A stretch of DNA of 64,000 nt, taken from the NCBI GenBank assembly GCA_030144725.1, contig JASKMD010000021.1, positions 3,040,277-3,104,276 of the forward strand. The letters run 5' to 3'. The stretch comes from Haematococcus lacustris (Eukaryota > Chlorophyta > Chlorophyceae > Chlamydomonadales > Haematococcaceae). Of this stretch, positions 41,161-51,402 are shown in pieces. Position 1 is the first letter of the stretch; each line of letters starts with the position of its first letter. The position numbers and the translations under genes were made by a program. A model generated the notes under the pieces. It did not search any database. It had not been told where the DNA came from and worked only from the letters and a program-made list of their open reading frames with translations.

Positions 41161-44092
41161 ATGCTGGCTTTGATGGTACGCGCTCGGCGCCCAATAAAGT
41201 GTAGCGCTAGAAGGGAAATGTGGTCGCTGACGGGCAAGCTTGGGGCCAAGGGCAAGCTCAAGCGTTCGTTTGTGCGGGTGGTCCTCCCTCCTGGTGGGAC
41301 AGTAGCACTGGAATGCGAACGCTTAGAGCAACATGACCTGACCCTTACTTTCCACCTGGACGTGCCTCGCAGCTGATTTGGCACCGAGCGCACCTTCACC
41401 ATTGCGCGTGCTGCAGTGGAATGTGCTGGCCGACGGGCTAGCACAACACGGGGACTTCATCAAGGTATCGCACTTGGCTCACCAGCCAAACTGCATGAGG
41501 GTGCCACAAGACTACATCAGCCACCTGCTCCTCCCGTCCTTTGGGGTCACCTACACGCTGATCCTGTCTGTTTCGTTGATACAACTGTCAGGTCCCTAGC
41601 GCAGCCCTGGAGTGGGAGACCCGGCTGCCTCTGATCCTTGACGAGATAGAAGAGGCCAGTGCGGATATCTGCGCCATCCAGGAGTTGAACAGATATGGTG
41701 CGCAGCTGAGTGAGAGCAATGCACGAGCCCAGCTGCTGTAGTGCCCTGTCAGGCCAGGAGTGCCAGCCAGCTCGTGCTCAACATCACCTGCCCTAGCTTC
41801 TACCCAGCTCATGCCCAACACGACCTGGCCCTGCCTCCTGTTCTGTCCCCAGAGGAGCTGCGGGCTCTCCTGGCCCTGCGTGGCTATGACGGCTGCTTCT
41901 TCCCCAAGCACTGCTCGCCAGCCTCACGGTACCGCTGCCCGGCAGATGGGCTGGCCATCTTCTATAAGAAGGACCGGCTGGAGGTGGCAGCGCAGCCAGC
42001 AGGTGAGGACCCCGGTTTGTGGGGCAGCAAACAGTTTCAACTGCCTACCGTCAGGGTGGAGCCTCAGGGTGGAGGTTGAGGTGGAGCTGCACATCTCGTT
42101 TTCTGTGTGTGTCGTATTCTCAATACATTCTACGCTAGGCACGTTCTCTAAGGTGGAAGGACTGCCTGCTTGCCTGCCTGCCTGGCTACCCTCCCACCCC
42201 ACAGGCACCTACTTTTTGGACAGCAAGGGCCGCAACATGTCTCAGGGCTTCCTGCGAATCACTCTCACAGACCGGCTGCAAGGCCAGCAGGTGGTGGTGG
42301 TGACCACTCACCTGAAGGCCAAGCAGGGGCAGGAGATGGACAGCACACGGCTCAGCCAGGTGACCAGGCTGACTGCCCCCCACTGATGAGAGCAGCAGCA
42401 GGCAGGCTGGGGCAGGCAGGCAGGGGTTGGTCGGAAATGTCCAGCCTTGGCAGATGTGACATGCAGGTGATCAGCTTGGGTTCAGTGTGGAACCTGCACC
42501 CCGCTGTGCTTAGCATGAGCTCGAAAGCCTCAGTGGCAGTGTGACCCAGGAGTGTCACTCTCACGGCCATGCTGCAAGCATGACATGCATGGTGCATGCA
42601 CGCAGGTGCAGCAAATGCTTGCCGGCCTGGGCTCTGACCTGCAACGGCCACAAGCTATGCATGGGGCCAGCAGCCCCCTCCCCAGCACCCCCTCCCTACC
42701 CTGCCCCAACACCTGCACCGGCACCTGCACCTGCCAGCCTGCCAATGCGCGGCACTGCAGCAACACCAGCGCCGCTGCATGTCCCACTGCCGGCGGTGCA
42801 AGTATGGCAGGCCGGCAAGGTAACAGCGGTGGCACCTACTGTTCCATGGCAGCAACTGACTTGGCGCTGCGGATAGCAAATGTGAGTGGGTGTGCGTCCT
42901 GGGGCCTCCCCCCTCAAGGCAATGCCAGCGGGTGGGCTGCCCAGCAGGAGCAGCTGAGTGACAGCAGCAGCGCAGGGGAAGCTGCAGGGCAACTGTCTGA
43001 AGGTGGCGTCCCTGGGTGGCAGGGCAATGGGACTGGCCATACCTTTGGCAACGACAGAAGCAGTAGTGGGGGCCAGGCAGGCTGTGAGCAGCAGCAGCAG
43101 CAGCAGCAGCAGGGGCTCCACCTCGTGCCCGTCATCATTGCCGGGGACTTCAACACCATCCCTACGTCTGCCGTATGCAAGGTCAGGCTGCTCTGCCACC
43201 TGCACCGCCACCTGCCCTGCACCTGCCCTGTATGCCTGCTGAATTAGGATTGCCCGCTAGCCTCCCATCGTCACCTGCTCTGCAGCTCCTGCTGTGTCAA
43301 CGCCACCCACACATAGCTGGTTCTGCTGCCACCCCTCCTCCTCCTGCTGCCTGACATTGACAATGGTTGTAGCGACAATGTGACTGTCCACCTAGTTGGA
43401 CTGCTTGGCACTGCACTTCAGCAGTGTGGGTGTAAAAGTGGTGTCCCGTTCCCTGGCAGCATGCACATAAAGAGGTGCACACAACTGAACCAACCATGGC
43501 AGTGGTGCCTGGGGTGATCGTCCCGCAGATGTTCCAAGGCCACACCGTGCCTCTAGACTCCTTATGGGACTTACCCACCAGTGCCAGCCCCTACCCAGCA
43601 GCCAGCTACCCCCTCTCCACCTCTTCCCTTCACCCAGCCAGCCCCAGCAGCACAGCCACATCAGAGGCATGCCACCACAGCTACACCGAGGCCCTCCCTG
43701 CTGCCGCCGCCACCCCCAGCCCCCTCTGCAGCAATGGCAATGGCAATGGGGTGCCCGCCTCCTTGCCCAGCGCCAGTGCCAGTGGCGAACCCACCGCCGC
43801 AGCCTCTGGTGCTGCTGCTGGTGGTGTGGACACAGAGTTCAGCACCTGGAAGTTCCGTAGTGAGGGGGAGAGCAAGCGCGTGATCGACTACATCCTGTGG
43901 ACGAGGGGCCGTGGGCTGCAACCCGTGGCACGCTGGCGTATGTTGACGGAGCAGGAGATCGGCCCCACGGGGCTGCCCACTCTGCGCTACCCTTCTGACC
44001 ACGTGGCCCTGTGCGCCGACTTCCAGTGGACTTCAAGCCAGGCAGCCACAGGCAGCCCACCAGGCCCTGATTCTGAGCCGGGGCCCAGCTGA
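41161..44092 (+). CDS. Nocturnin-like endonuclease/exonuclease/phosphatase-family protein (7 exons)
   Basis: Proposed exons 41161-41293, 41373-41464, 41592-41697, 41853-42002, 42205-42359, 42606-43181, 43529-44092; 1776 nt, 591 residues. Motifs in order: LRVLQWNVLADGLAQHGDF, ICAIQELNRY (metal-binding Glu), YDGCFFPKHCSPASRY, VVVVTTHLKAKQG, PVIIAGDFNTIPTSAVCK (catalytic Asp/Asn), KRVIDYILWT, MLTEQEIGPTGLPTLRYPSD and the terminal SDH. The LTEEQIGPxxLPxxxYPSDH block is characteristic of nocturnin, a relative of CCR4 deadenylases that in animals dephosphorylates NADP(H). Length is increased by a Gln/Ser/Gly-rich insertion encoded by exon 6 before GDFN and a Pro/Ala-rich stretch in exon 7. The exon 1 end is the weakest point: the frame from ATG 41161 stays open through 41373, so the donor could differ. 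A TATA box lies at 41032. Substrate cannot be decided from sequence. Confidence -1.
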
Positions 44093-45440
44093 GGGTTTCA
44101 GTGGAGACAGCCTGACAGGCACATGGCTTGTACAGCTTGGGCTGGGGCTGGGATTAGGCTGAGTAGGGAAGGGTAGGTAGGTGCAAGCCATACATCAGCT
44201 GGCCCTGTGAGTGTGGTGCAGCACATGGGTGAGGGCATGGGGAATGGGTGGCATGGGGCAGGGTGAGGCAAGGGACAGACGCATGGAATGCATGGGGGAC
44301 GGCAGGGCAGCTGTTTCCTGTCTTGGAGGCTTCACGCACCTGCATTGTACAACCTCGGTGGTAGGGCTGGGAGGGGGGGAGGGGCTGACTTGCACATCGC
44401 TTGACCAGCGCCTAGCCGGGTCAGATATTGGCAGGAGCAGCCTCCATGCCTGGTAGACCATGCACGTCAGGGTGGGTGGCCACAAGGTGCCCAACCATAC
44501 AGTTGGCCCAGTAACCACCTGGTGCCTTGCTAGGCACTTGCCTAGACATGACCTGCCTGTGTGCAAGCTGGCAGGGTCTCCATGCACATGCATAGGCAAA
44601 TGCTGCAGTCACGACGGTGCCAGCTGATGCCTACCTTGTTCTCCTGGAGATCCTGGAGATCTGCCAGCAGGCAAGAGGTGGCCACATTTTTGCGCTTGCC
44701 CAGCATGGCTGGATCGGGCGCCAGTTTTTGTGATGAGCTGCAGGGAGGTGGTGGTGGTGTGCAAGGAGCCATGTGATGGAGTTGCAGATCGCATGTGATG
44801 GTCGTGGCTACACAAAGTGAGGCACGAGGCATCATTGTTTAAATCTTGGCTGCCCTCTCCTTGTTGGAAGATGTTGGGGAGCAGGGGGATGGCCATGGGC
44901 CCAGAACCGCAGGCCGGAGGCTGAGGCTTTAGACACGGCTTTCGCCGATGGCTCATGAAATTGTGACAGTCTATGGTGTTTGATAATTGACAGATAATTG
45001 TACAGACCAAGAAAACTCATTCAACAAGGAACAACATGTCGGCCTGTGGGTAATCTCACTCAGCTACTACAAACATGTTGTAGCATCCTCGGTCGCACCC
45101 TTGATGACTACCAACCCCACACCGGTGGCACTCGTTCCTGGGGCAAACTCCCTTGACCACTGAGCACCCCATCAAAACTAACAGCTTAATTGCTTGAAGG
45201 CTACTAGCCTGGCCCACCTACCCTAACCAGCCCTCGAGTTGCATTTGGATGACGTGTCCTTACCTGACGGAGACCTGACCTGACCTGACCTGACCCGCCA
45301 AATACAGATAATTGTACAGACCTTCAAACATCTTTGACCCCTAAGCCTTACCCTGGGTACTGTTAACCCTTCGTTACATGGCCGGTCGCGCCCTATGTAA
45401 CGGCGAGCCTTCTCTAATGGCGGCGACCTTGTAAGATTAC
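44093..45440. other. Intergenic region with one possible minus-strand exon and a repeat copy
   Basis: Minus 44744-44636 reads SSQKLAPDPAMLGKRKNVA then TSCLLADLQDLQENK between an acceptor-like CTGCAG and a GTAGGC donor, plausible as an isolated exon, not joined to others. The inverted copy of the 33362-33540 repeat lies at about 44985-45190. Short ACCTG pentamers occur near 45277-45296. No other gene seen. Confidence -1.
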
Positions 45441-45445
45441 TTTTG

Positions 45446-45614
45446 TGTTACGTGACCATGCTGAGTAAAGTAGCATGCGGATCTGAGATCTCTACTCCCA
45501 TGTGAGAAAGTGTTAGTGGTGAGGTGTTCTGAGGCTGGGTCCGATTCCCAGGTAGATGGACTACGCCCTGATCTACGATGGATACCTCAGAACACTATAG
45601 CCGCTAACGCAACA
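45446..45614 (+). repeat. 5' LTR, 169 bp
   Basis: TGTTACG...CGCAACA, the standard TG...CA ends with a 7-bp imperfect inverted repeat. Unusually short for a chromovirus LTR. Identical to 51229-51397. It presumably contains the promoter for the genomic RNA; no clear TATA box seen. Confidence -1.
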
Positions 45615-45615
45615 G

Positions 45616-45633
45616 TGGTTCCGGCCGATGCCC
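45616..45633 (+). other. Candidate primer-binding site
   Basis: One base after the 5' LTR, TGGTTCCGGCCGATGCCC starts with the TGG expected opposite a tRNA CCA end. The matching tRNA (3' end GGCCGGAACCA) was not identified; it is not the initiator-Met type commonly used by plant elements. Confidence -1.
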
Positions 45634-45842
45634 TGAGCCGGACTGGGTGTGTTTGAGCCGAGCGACAGAGAGCGTCCTGGTTGGCGTGTGGAAGCACGGT
45701 TGTATTGAAGCGACTGTAGTGCGCCAGTGTAGTGCGCCAGTGTTTGTAAAAGTCGCGAGGCGACGGCGGAGTGCGGACGCTGAGTGGCTAGTGAGCCTGT
45801 GTGGCTAGTGAGCCTGCGTGCGGAAGACCTTTGTGCGGTACA

Positions 45843-47150
45843 ATGACCCAGTCGGCTGAGGGAGATTCTGCGAGAGCGGCGATGGAAAGGGGCAATAGTC
45901 CGGAGGACTTGCAAAGAACTGTGGAGGCCTTGCAAGCTCAGTTGGCCGCAAAAGAGCGGGAGTTGCAAGAGTCCCGCGAGCAAGGGAAGCGTAGTGGTGG
46001 CCCAGGAAGTAGTGGGCGTGAGGCGATTGAGCGCCGAGAGGCACATTCTGGAAGCGCGGCCGGGGGTGGTGCAAGCCAGCATGGAGCGCTTGCAAACCTT
46101 GGCGGAGCTGGCCTGGGACTCCCAGTGGGAGAGGCAAGTGGTCGGTCGCTGCCAGGAGCACCAGCGGCACAGCATGTGGTCAGAACGAACGTGAGCCTGC
46201 CTGAGGCTTGGAAGATTGATGATGTGCTGCGGAATAGGGACTTTGAGTCTTATTTCTGGCTTGTGGGTCAATGGTGCCGTGCAACGCAGCAGCCACTGGT
46301 GGCGGGAGTGCTGCAGGCGCTGAGCGGAGACCTGAAGGCCGCCGTGGTACAGCTGGTGAGCAGCTACAGGCAACAAGGCAAAGATCTTACTGATGCGGAG
46401 CTAGAAGCGTGGCTTAGGAGGGCCACTGGGTGCACCAATCAGAATAATGAGGCGGATCTGATGCAGAAGCTGGTGGATCGGGAGTATCACCAGAAGGGAG
46501 CGGAGTTGATGAGTTACTGTCTGCAGTTTTCGCTGATGTCCATGCGCTTGCATCGTTTGCCCCAGGACCTCCTGTGTATGTACTTCATCGCTGGCCTGAA
46601 ACCTGAGCTGAAGCGAGAGTGTGCGACTATGCCCGATGGGAAGCGATGGGAGTCGTTGGATGCCTTGCTTGCTTTTGCACGTGGGCGTGATGTTGCTGCG
46701 CGAGCTGCCAAAACTTCTGTGCGTGCTGTCACTGCACCATTGGCTTCATCCCTGCCTGACGACGATGGGTTTGATGGAGGGCCCGGAGTGGCCGTGTTTG
46801 CGGGGCGAGGGCGCAGCTTCAGTGGAAGGAGCAATGGGCGCTCACGAAGCCGTTCTGCTGATGGTGGGCGTACAGGGCAGGGTCGTTTGAATGAGCGACT
46901 GGACCGGTTCCAGCCGGCGGACCTGCGACGCCGTGATGAGGGTCGAGGGCACAACAGAGGCCGCAGTCCAAGCCGGGACGCACGCCATGTGTCGTTCGCA
47001 GACGACCGGGACAGTGCCAAGAGGCACAAAGGGTCCAGCCAGGACCGTGAGACGTGCTACGAGTGTGGAGGGCAAGGGCACTTCGCCAAGGACTGTGCTA
47101 ACAAGCGGTGGAACCGTGGTGGCCGTGGTGACTACAATGAGGGTCAATAG
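45843..47150 (+). CDS. gag: Gag polyprotein
   Basis: ATG at 45843 (frame open upstream to 45801 without ATG), 435 residues ending at TAG 47148-47150. An N-terminal Glu/Gln-rich helical part (EDLQRTVEALQAQLAAKERE) precedes a retrotransposon gag capsid-like domain (about residues 120-280; YFWLVGQWCRATQQPL, AELMSYCLQFSLMSMRLHRL, DLLCMYFIAGLKPELKRE). An Arg/Ser/Gly-rich linker leads to a CCHC zinc knuckle CYECGGQGHFAKDC (405-418), which binds the genomic RNA. Gag forms the virus-like particle in which reverse transcription occurs. Only 15 codons separate the stop from the first long stretch of Pol, in the same frame without further stops, so suppression of the UAG would make a Gag-Pol fusion directly. 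Confidence -1.
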   Translation: MTQSAEGDSARAAMERGNSPEDLQRTVEALQAQLAAKERELQESREQGKRSGGPGSSGREAIERREAHSGSAAGGGASQHGALANLGGAGLGLPVGEASGRSLPGAPAAQHVVRTNVSLPEAWKIDDVLRNRDFESYFWLVGQWCRATQQPLVAGVLQALSGDLKAAVVQLVSSYRQQGKDLTDAELEAWLRRATGCTNQNNEADLMQKLVDREYHQKGAELMSYCLQFSLMSMRLHRLPQDLLCMYFIAGLKPELKRECATMPDGKRWESLDALLAFARGRDVAARAAKTSVRAVTAPLASSLPDDDGFDGGPGVAVFAGRGRSFSGRSNGRSRSRSADGGRTGQGRLNERLDRFQPADLRRRDEGRGHNRGRSPSRDARHVSFADDRDSAKRHKGSSQDRETCYECGGQGHFAKDCANKRWNRGGRGDYNEGQ

Positions 47151-50100
47151 GGCTTTGCCTGGTGGGAACGAGGTGCAGACCTGCCAGGACCGCCTTTGTA
47201 TGAGCCTATACCTGTGTTTGATGAGAGATCAACATGTAAGAAGCTCATCTTGGCTACCGCACCGAATGGGACTCTCAATGACAAGACTGAGACGCTACAG
47301 CTACCCTTCATGTATGTGGGCCGCTTTGGAGGCAGGACATGCCAGATTATGATGGACACTGGCGCTACCTTCAGCATCATCAGTGATCAGTGGCTGCAAA
47401 AGCACAAGATAGACCCATCTGATGCTACGTTGGAGAAGGAAGCCATGAGGCCAACACCAGTATTGACTGCCAACAATGAGCGTGTGGTGCTGAATGAGAA
47501 GAGGACAGGCCTGCTGGAGATTCAGAAGAGCAAGACTATCGTAATGGCCAGAGTCATGCCCAGAGTAATTGAAGGTGTCGACTTAATCCTGGGATCGGAC
47601 TGGCTGTTCGCCAACGACGTGGTGATGAAACCGAAGCACGGGGTGTGCACGTTATTGTCGCCTGAGGGCAAACCGGTGAACCTGCTGGCACTTCGCTCGA
47701 AACACCTGCCATCTTTTGAAGCCGTAGCTCAGGCTGCCGTAGCCTCAGGAGGGCTAGTCGAGCCAGCGGAACCGCTCAGCGTGGGACAGACGGCGAGGCT
47801 GCTTCGCAAGGGATGCCGCAGCTTGCTGCTATTGGTGCAGCCTGGCAGTGAAAGTGACACAGAGGGCTGGCACAAGGGGAGCCTGGCTGCTGCAGTGGCA
47901 GGCTGCAAGGAGAGCAGTGGAAAGGATAGACCTGAGCTGGTCACAGATGCAGAGCTGCAGGCTGTGCTAGATGAGTACTCTGATGTGTTCCAGGACATGC
48001 CGCCAGGTCTGCCCCCAGACAGGGGTGTAGGGCACACCATCAGGATGGAGTCTGATGCTCCGCCACCATACAAGCGGCCTTACAAGCTGAGCCCCAGGGA
48101 GGAGGCTGAGGTCAAGAGACAGGTGTCAGAGCTGCAAGCCAGGGGGCTGATAGAGCCCAGCGGTAGCCCCTATGGAGCCCCTGTGCTGTTTGTGGAGAAG
48201 AAGGACGGGTCGTTGAGGATGTGTATTGACTACAGAGCACTAAACAAACTGACGGTGAAAGACAGATATCCCCTACCGAGGATTGATGACCTCTTTGACA
48301 AGTTGGCTGGCAAGAAAGTGTTTAGCTCCCTTGATCTCCAATCCGGGTACCATCAAATCAGGATCACAGAGGCGGACCGGCCCAAGACAGCATTCCTGAC
48401 GCCCATGGGGCAGTTCCAGTTTAAAGTGTTGTGCTTCGGGCTTACAAACGCTCCTGCTACCTTCCAACGAGTCATGAACAACGTGTTTCGACCTCTGATC
48501 AACAAGTCTGTGCTGGTTTACATTGATGACATCCTGGTCATGAGCAATACTGCTGAGGAGCATGTGCGACATCTGAAAGAGGTGCTGGAGCTCATGAGAC
48601 AACACAAGCTCTACGCCAAACGCTCCAAATGCGAGTTCAACAAAACAGAGCTGGCGTTCCTCGGCCATATTGTGGGCGAACATGGCATTGCTGTCGACCC
48701 AGCAAAAGTGAAAGTGGTCCGGGAGTGGCACGTTCCGCGCAACCTGAAGGATCTGCAGGCCTTTTTGGGGTTGGCGAACTATTTTCGGCGCTTCATTCCT
48801 AACTTCAGCGCTATCGCTGCGCCGCTGACCGACCTGACCAGCAAGACGGCTGCGGCACAGTTCGACTGGCAAAAGTTCGGGGGGGCACATTTGAAAGCAT
48901 TTAATGGCCTGAAAGACGCCCTGTGCTCTGCTCCTGTGTTGGCGCTGCCTGACTTCACCAAGCCCTTTGTGGTGTGCACTGACGCGTCGCTGGTGGGCAC
49001 TGGAGCAGTGCTGCTGCAAGAAGGCAGACCCATAGCTTACACCAGCAAAAAGCTGTCACCACCTGAAACAAGGTACTCTACAGGAGACCAGGAGCTGCTA
49101 GCCATCATCAGGGCTGTGAGGGAATGGAGGTGCTACCTGGATGGAGCTGTGGATGTTACAATACAAACTGATCACAACCCCCTAATCTACCTTCAAACGC
49201 AAGCAAACCTGTCAAGGCGGCAGACACGGTGGATGGAGGAGCTGTCCCGTTACAAGTATGAAATCAGATACCATCCTGGTGCGGACAATGTGGCTGATCC
49301 CATCAGCCGCAACCCGGCGCTCAGCATGCCTGCCACAGAGAGCTGCCCGGTGCTACTGCTGGTGCCTGGACATGACGGTGCAGTGCTGGCTGCCACCACC
49401 CGCCGCACAGCAGCTGAGCTCCGCAAGATGGCTGAGAGAGAGCAGGCTGTGGCCAGGGAGAGGGCCTATGAGGCTGGCAAGCTGACCCCGCCTGCTGACA
49501 TGGCTGCTGGCACGCCTAGGGGGCTGCAGCCAGGTGGGGGGGAAGCCCTGCGGCAGGACACACAACAACAAGAGGCCAGTGACGGGTCAGACCCCACGAC
49601 GCTGCTGCAAGCAGTCAGGCGGGCCTACGGGACAGACAAGCGGTTTGACGAGGCTGCCTTCACCTCAAAGCTACACCGGCTAGAGGGGCTGTGGCTAACA
49701 GAGCGTGGCCAGGTGGTGGTGCCTAATGATGAGAAGCTGAGGAGGAGAGTGATACACACCATGCACGATGCCAAGTCTGCGGGTCACTTGGGCATGACAA
49801 AGACCCTTGAGCAAGTAACACGCTATTTTGTCTGGCACGGTGTGTCAGAGGCTGTCAAGCACTACGTGCGCACCTGCCACTCGTGCCAACTAAACAAGTC
49901 CAGCGCCCAGAAGCCCGCTGGCAAGCTACAGCCGCTGCCCATCCCCTTGAGGCCTTGGGGCTCCGTGTCGCTGGATCTCATTGTGAAACTACCTGCAAGC
50001 GGGCCAGCCAAGTATGATTCAATTCTGGTGATTGTGGACCGGCTGACCAAAATGGTACACTTGGCCAGAACCTGGGAGCGCATGAATGCCGTGCAATATG

Positions 50101-51101
50101 CCAAACTCTTTGTCGACAACGTGTTTCGGCTGCATGGCTGGCCAGACAGCATTGTGAGCGACAGAGGACCTAACCTGAACAACAACAGGTTCTTTGTTGA
50201 GCTGGCGGCGCTACTCCAGGTGGACCTGGACCTGTCAAGTGCTTACCACCCCCAGACGGATGGTCAGACGGAACGCATGAACCGGGTGATAGAGGAGATG
50301 CTAAGGCATTACATCAGGCCCGACCAGAAGGACTGGGCGGAACACTTACCCCTCGTCGAGTTCGCCATCAACAATGCCAAGCAGGAGTCCACCCGTTGCA
50401 CGCCCTTCTACCTAAACTACGGCTACCATCCGCGAGTGGCTGAGCTGCTGGACCTGCCCCAGAGAGTGCCGCAGGCGCACGAGTTCGTGGCCAATGCGAG
50501 GCAGGCGGTGGAGCAGGCCAGGCAGTGCCTAGCCCGAGCGCAGAAGCGCATGAAGGCCTATCAGGATACTAAGCGGCGTGACGCGGTGTTTGAACCTGGC
50601 GACATGGTGTTGTTGAGCACACAAAACATGAGGGGCAGAGTGGGCCAGCCTGGTGCCAGAAAGCTGAAGCCACGCTATGTCGGTCCTTTCCGAGTTGAGT
50701 ACATGGTGGGCAGAGCAGCAGTGAAGCTGGACCTGCCTGAGGAGTGGTCCCGGATCCACCATGTGTTTCATGTGTCCCTTGTGAAGCCTTACAGGACCTA
50801 CGATGCCTCTGACCAGGTGCCTGGGCACGCAGGCCCACCCCCACTGCAATGGCTAGATGGAGAGCCAGAGTACAAGGTGGAGAAGGTGGTGGATCACCGG
50901 CTGGCCAAGAGCCAAGGCAAGCGGGGTGGCAAGCCCAAGAAGAGACAGTTGGAGTTCCTGGTCAAGTGGCAGGGCCATGGGGACGAGCACAACACGTGGG
51001 AGACCAGGTCACAGCTGGTGGGATGCCATGAGTTGTTGACTGCGTATCTACAAAAGCTCGGTTTGGAGTCTGATATGGTCGAGGCTGAGGCGGTGGGCTG
51101 A
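47151..51101 (+). CDS. pol: Pol polyprotein: protease, RT, RNase H, integrase, chromodomain
   Basis: Open from the codon after the gag TAG to TGA at 51099-51101. It has no ATG near its start (the first usable one is far inside), which favours expression by readthrough. Counting from TTG 47196: aspartic protease DTGA at 54-57; RT with YIDD at 442-445; RNase H with CTDASLVGTG at 594; integrase zinc-binding HDAKSAGH...CHSC from 857; integrase core Asp in LDLIV, Asp in SDRGPN (989) and Glu in QTERMN (1026); chromodomain at about 1225-1285 (EYKVEKVVDHR, LEFLVKWQGHGDEHNTWE), which would bind methylated histone tails and steer integration. The spacing between the last two catalytic acids is 36 rather than 35 because of an extra Asn in the NLNNNRFF loop. 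All catalytic residues are present. Confidence -1.
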   Translation, partial: GFAWWERGADLPGPPLYEPIPVFDERSTCKKLILATAPNGTLNDKTETLQLPFMYVGRFGGRTCQIMMDTGATFSIISDQWLQKHKIDPSDATLEKEAMRPTPVLTANNERVVLNEKRTGLLEIQKSKTIVMARVMPRVIEGVDLILGSDWLFANDVVMKPKHGVCTLLSPEGKPVNLLALRSKHLPSFEAVAQAAVASGGLVEPAEPLSVGQTARLLRKGCRSLLLLVQPGSESDTEGWHKGSLAAAVAGCKESSGKDRPELVTDAELQAVLDEYSDVFQDMPPGLPPDRGVGHTIRMESDAPPPYKRPYKLSPREEAEVKRQVSELQARGLIEPSGSPYGAPVLFVEKKDGSLRMCIDYRALNKLTVKDRYPLPRIDDLFDKLAGKKVFSSLDLQSGYHQIRITEADRPKTAFLTPMGQFQFKVLCFGLTNAPATFQRVMNNVFRPLINKSVLVYIDDILVMSNTAEEHVRHLKEVLELMRQHKLYAKRSKCEFNKTELAFLGHIVGEHGIAVDPAKVKVVREWHVPRNLKDLQAFLGLANYFRRFIPNFSAIAAPLTDLTSKTAAAQFDWQKFGGAHLKAFNGLKDALCSAPVLALPDFTKPFVVCTDASLVGTGAVLLQEGRPIAYTSKKLSPPETRYSTGDQELLAIIRAVREWRCYLDGAVDVTIQTDHNPLIYLQTQANLSRRQTRWMEELSRYKYEIRYHPGADNVADPISRNPALSMPATESCPVLLLVPGHDGAVLAATTRRTAAELRKMAEREQAVARERAYEAGKLTPPADMAAGTPRGLQPGGGEALRQDTQQQEASDGSDPTTLLQAVRRAYGTDKRFDEAAFTSKLHRLEGLWLTERGQVVVPNDEKLRRRVIHTMHDAKSAGHLGMTKTLEQVTRYFVWHGVSEAVKHYVRTCHSCQLNKSSAQKPAGKLQPLPIPLRPWGSVSLDLIVKLPASGPAKYDSILVIVDRLTKMVHLARTWERMNAVQYAKLFVDNVFRLHGWPDSIVSDRGPNLNNNRFFVELAALLQVDLDLSSAYHPQTDGQTERMNRVIEEMLRHYIRPDQKDWAEHLPLVEFAINNAKQESTRCTPFYLNYGYHPRVAELLDLPQRVPQAHEFVANARQAVEQARQCLARAQKRMKAYQDTKRRDAVFEPGDMVLLSTQNMRGRVGQPGARKLKPRYVGPFRVEYMVGRAAVKLDLPEEWSRIHHVFHVSLVKPYRTYDASDQVPGHAGPPPLQWLDGEPEYKVEKVVDHRLAKSQGKRGGKPKKRQLEFLVKWQGHGDEHNTWETRSQLVGCHELLTAYLQKLGLESDMVEAEAVG

Positions 51102-51216
51102 TGTGAGGAGGCCATGAAAGGAACTCAGACACCTAGCGCTAGTGTGGGCGCGAGTGACGGCACAATGTGCCTGAGCGGGGCAACACCACGGTGGTCAGCT
51201 GAGTGCAGCTGAGCCA

Positions 51217-51228
51217 GGTGGGGGGGAA
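51217..51228 (+). other. Polypurine tract
   Basis: AGGTGGGGGGGAA ends directly at the first base of the 3' LTR; apart from one T it is all purine, as needed to prime plus-strand DNA synthesis. Confidence -1.
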
Positions 51229-51397
51229 TGTTACGTGACCATGCTGAGTAAAGTAGCATGCGGATCTGAGATCTCTACTCCCATGTGAGAAAGTGTTAGT
51301 GGTGAGGTGTTCTGAGGCTGGGTCCGATTCCCAGGTAGATGGACTACGCCCTGATCTACGATGGATACCTCAGAACACTATAGCCGCTAACGCAACA
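51229..51397 (+). repeat. 3' LTR, 169 bp
   Basis: Same sequence as the 5' LTR over all 169 bases, followed by the TTTTG target duplication at 51398-51402. Confidence -1.
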
Positions 51398-51402
51398 TTT
51401 TG

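Larger units (their letters stand above)
45446..51397 (+). mobile_element. Intact Ty3/gypsy LTR retrotransposon (chromovirus), 5.95 kb
   Basis: Two 169-bp LTRs are identical at every base read, and the 5-bp target duplication TTTTG is present at 45441-45445 and 51398-51402. Domain order is Gag with zinc knuckle, protease, reverse transcriptase, RNase H, integrase, C-terminal chromodomain: the chromovirus branch of Ty3/gypsy. All domains are open, so it may still be autonomous. Identical LTRs mean very recent insertion. The gag and pol frames are the same, separated only by a TAG (47148-47150). It inserted about 510 bp upstream of the LHCII start codon, into non-coding DNA. Confidence -1.

Noticed and set aside
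41161..41376. Extending nocturnin exon 1 to the TGA at 41374
   Set aside because: It would end the protein before the catalytic domain; a GTGGGA donor at 41294 restores phase to the next exon. The composition of 41294-41370 is coding-like, so the boundary stays uncertain.
48273..49019. 248-residue minus-strand frame inside pol
   Set aside because: Antisense shadow of reverse transcriptase/RNase H; no domain.
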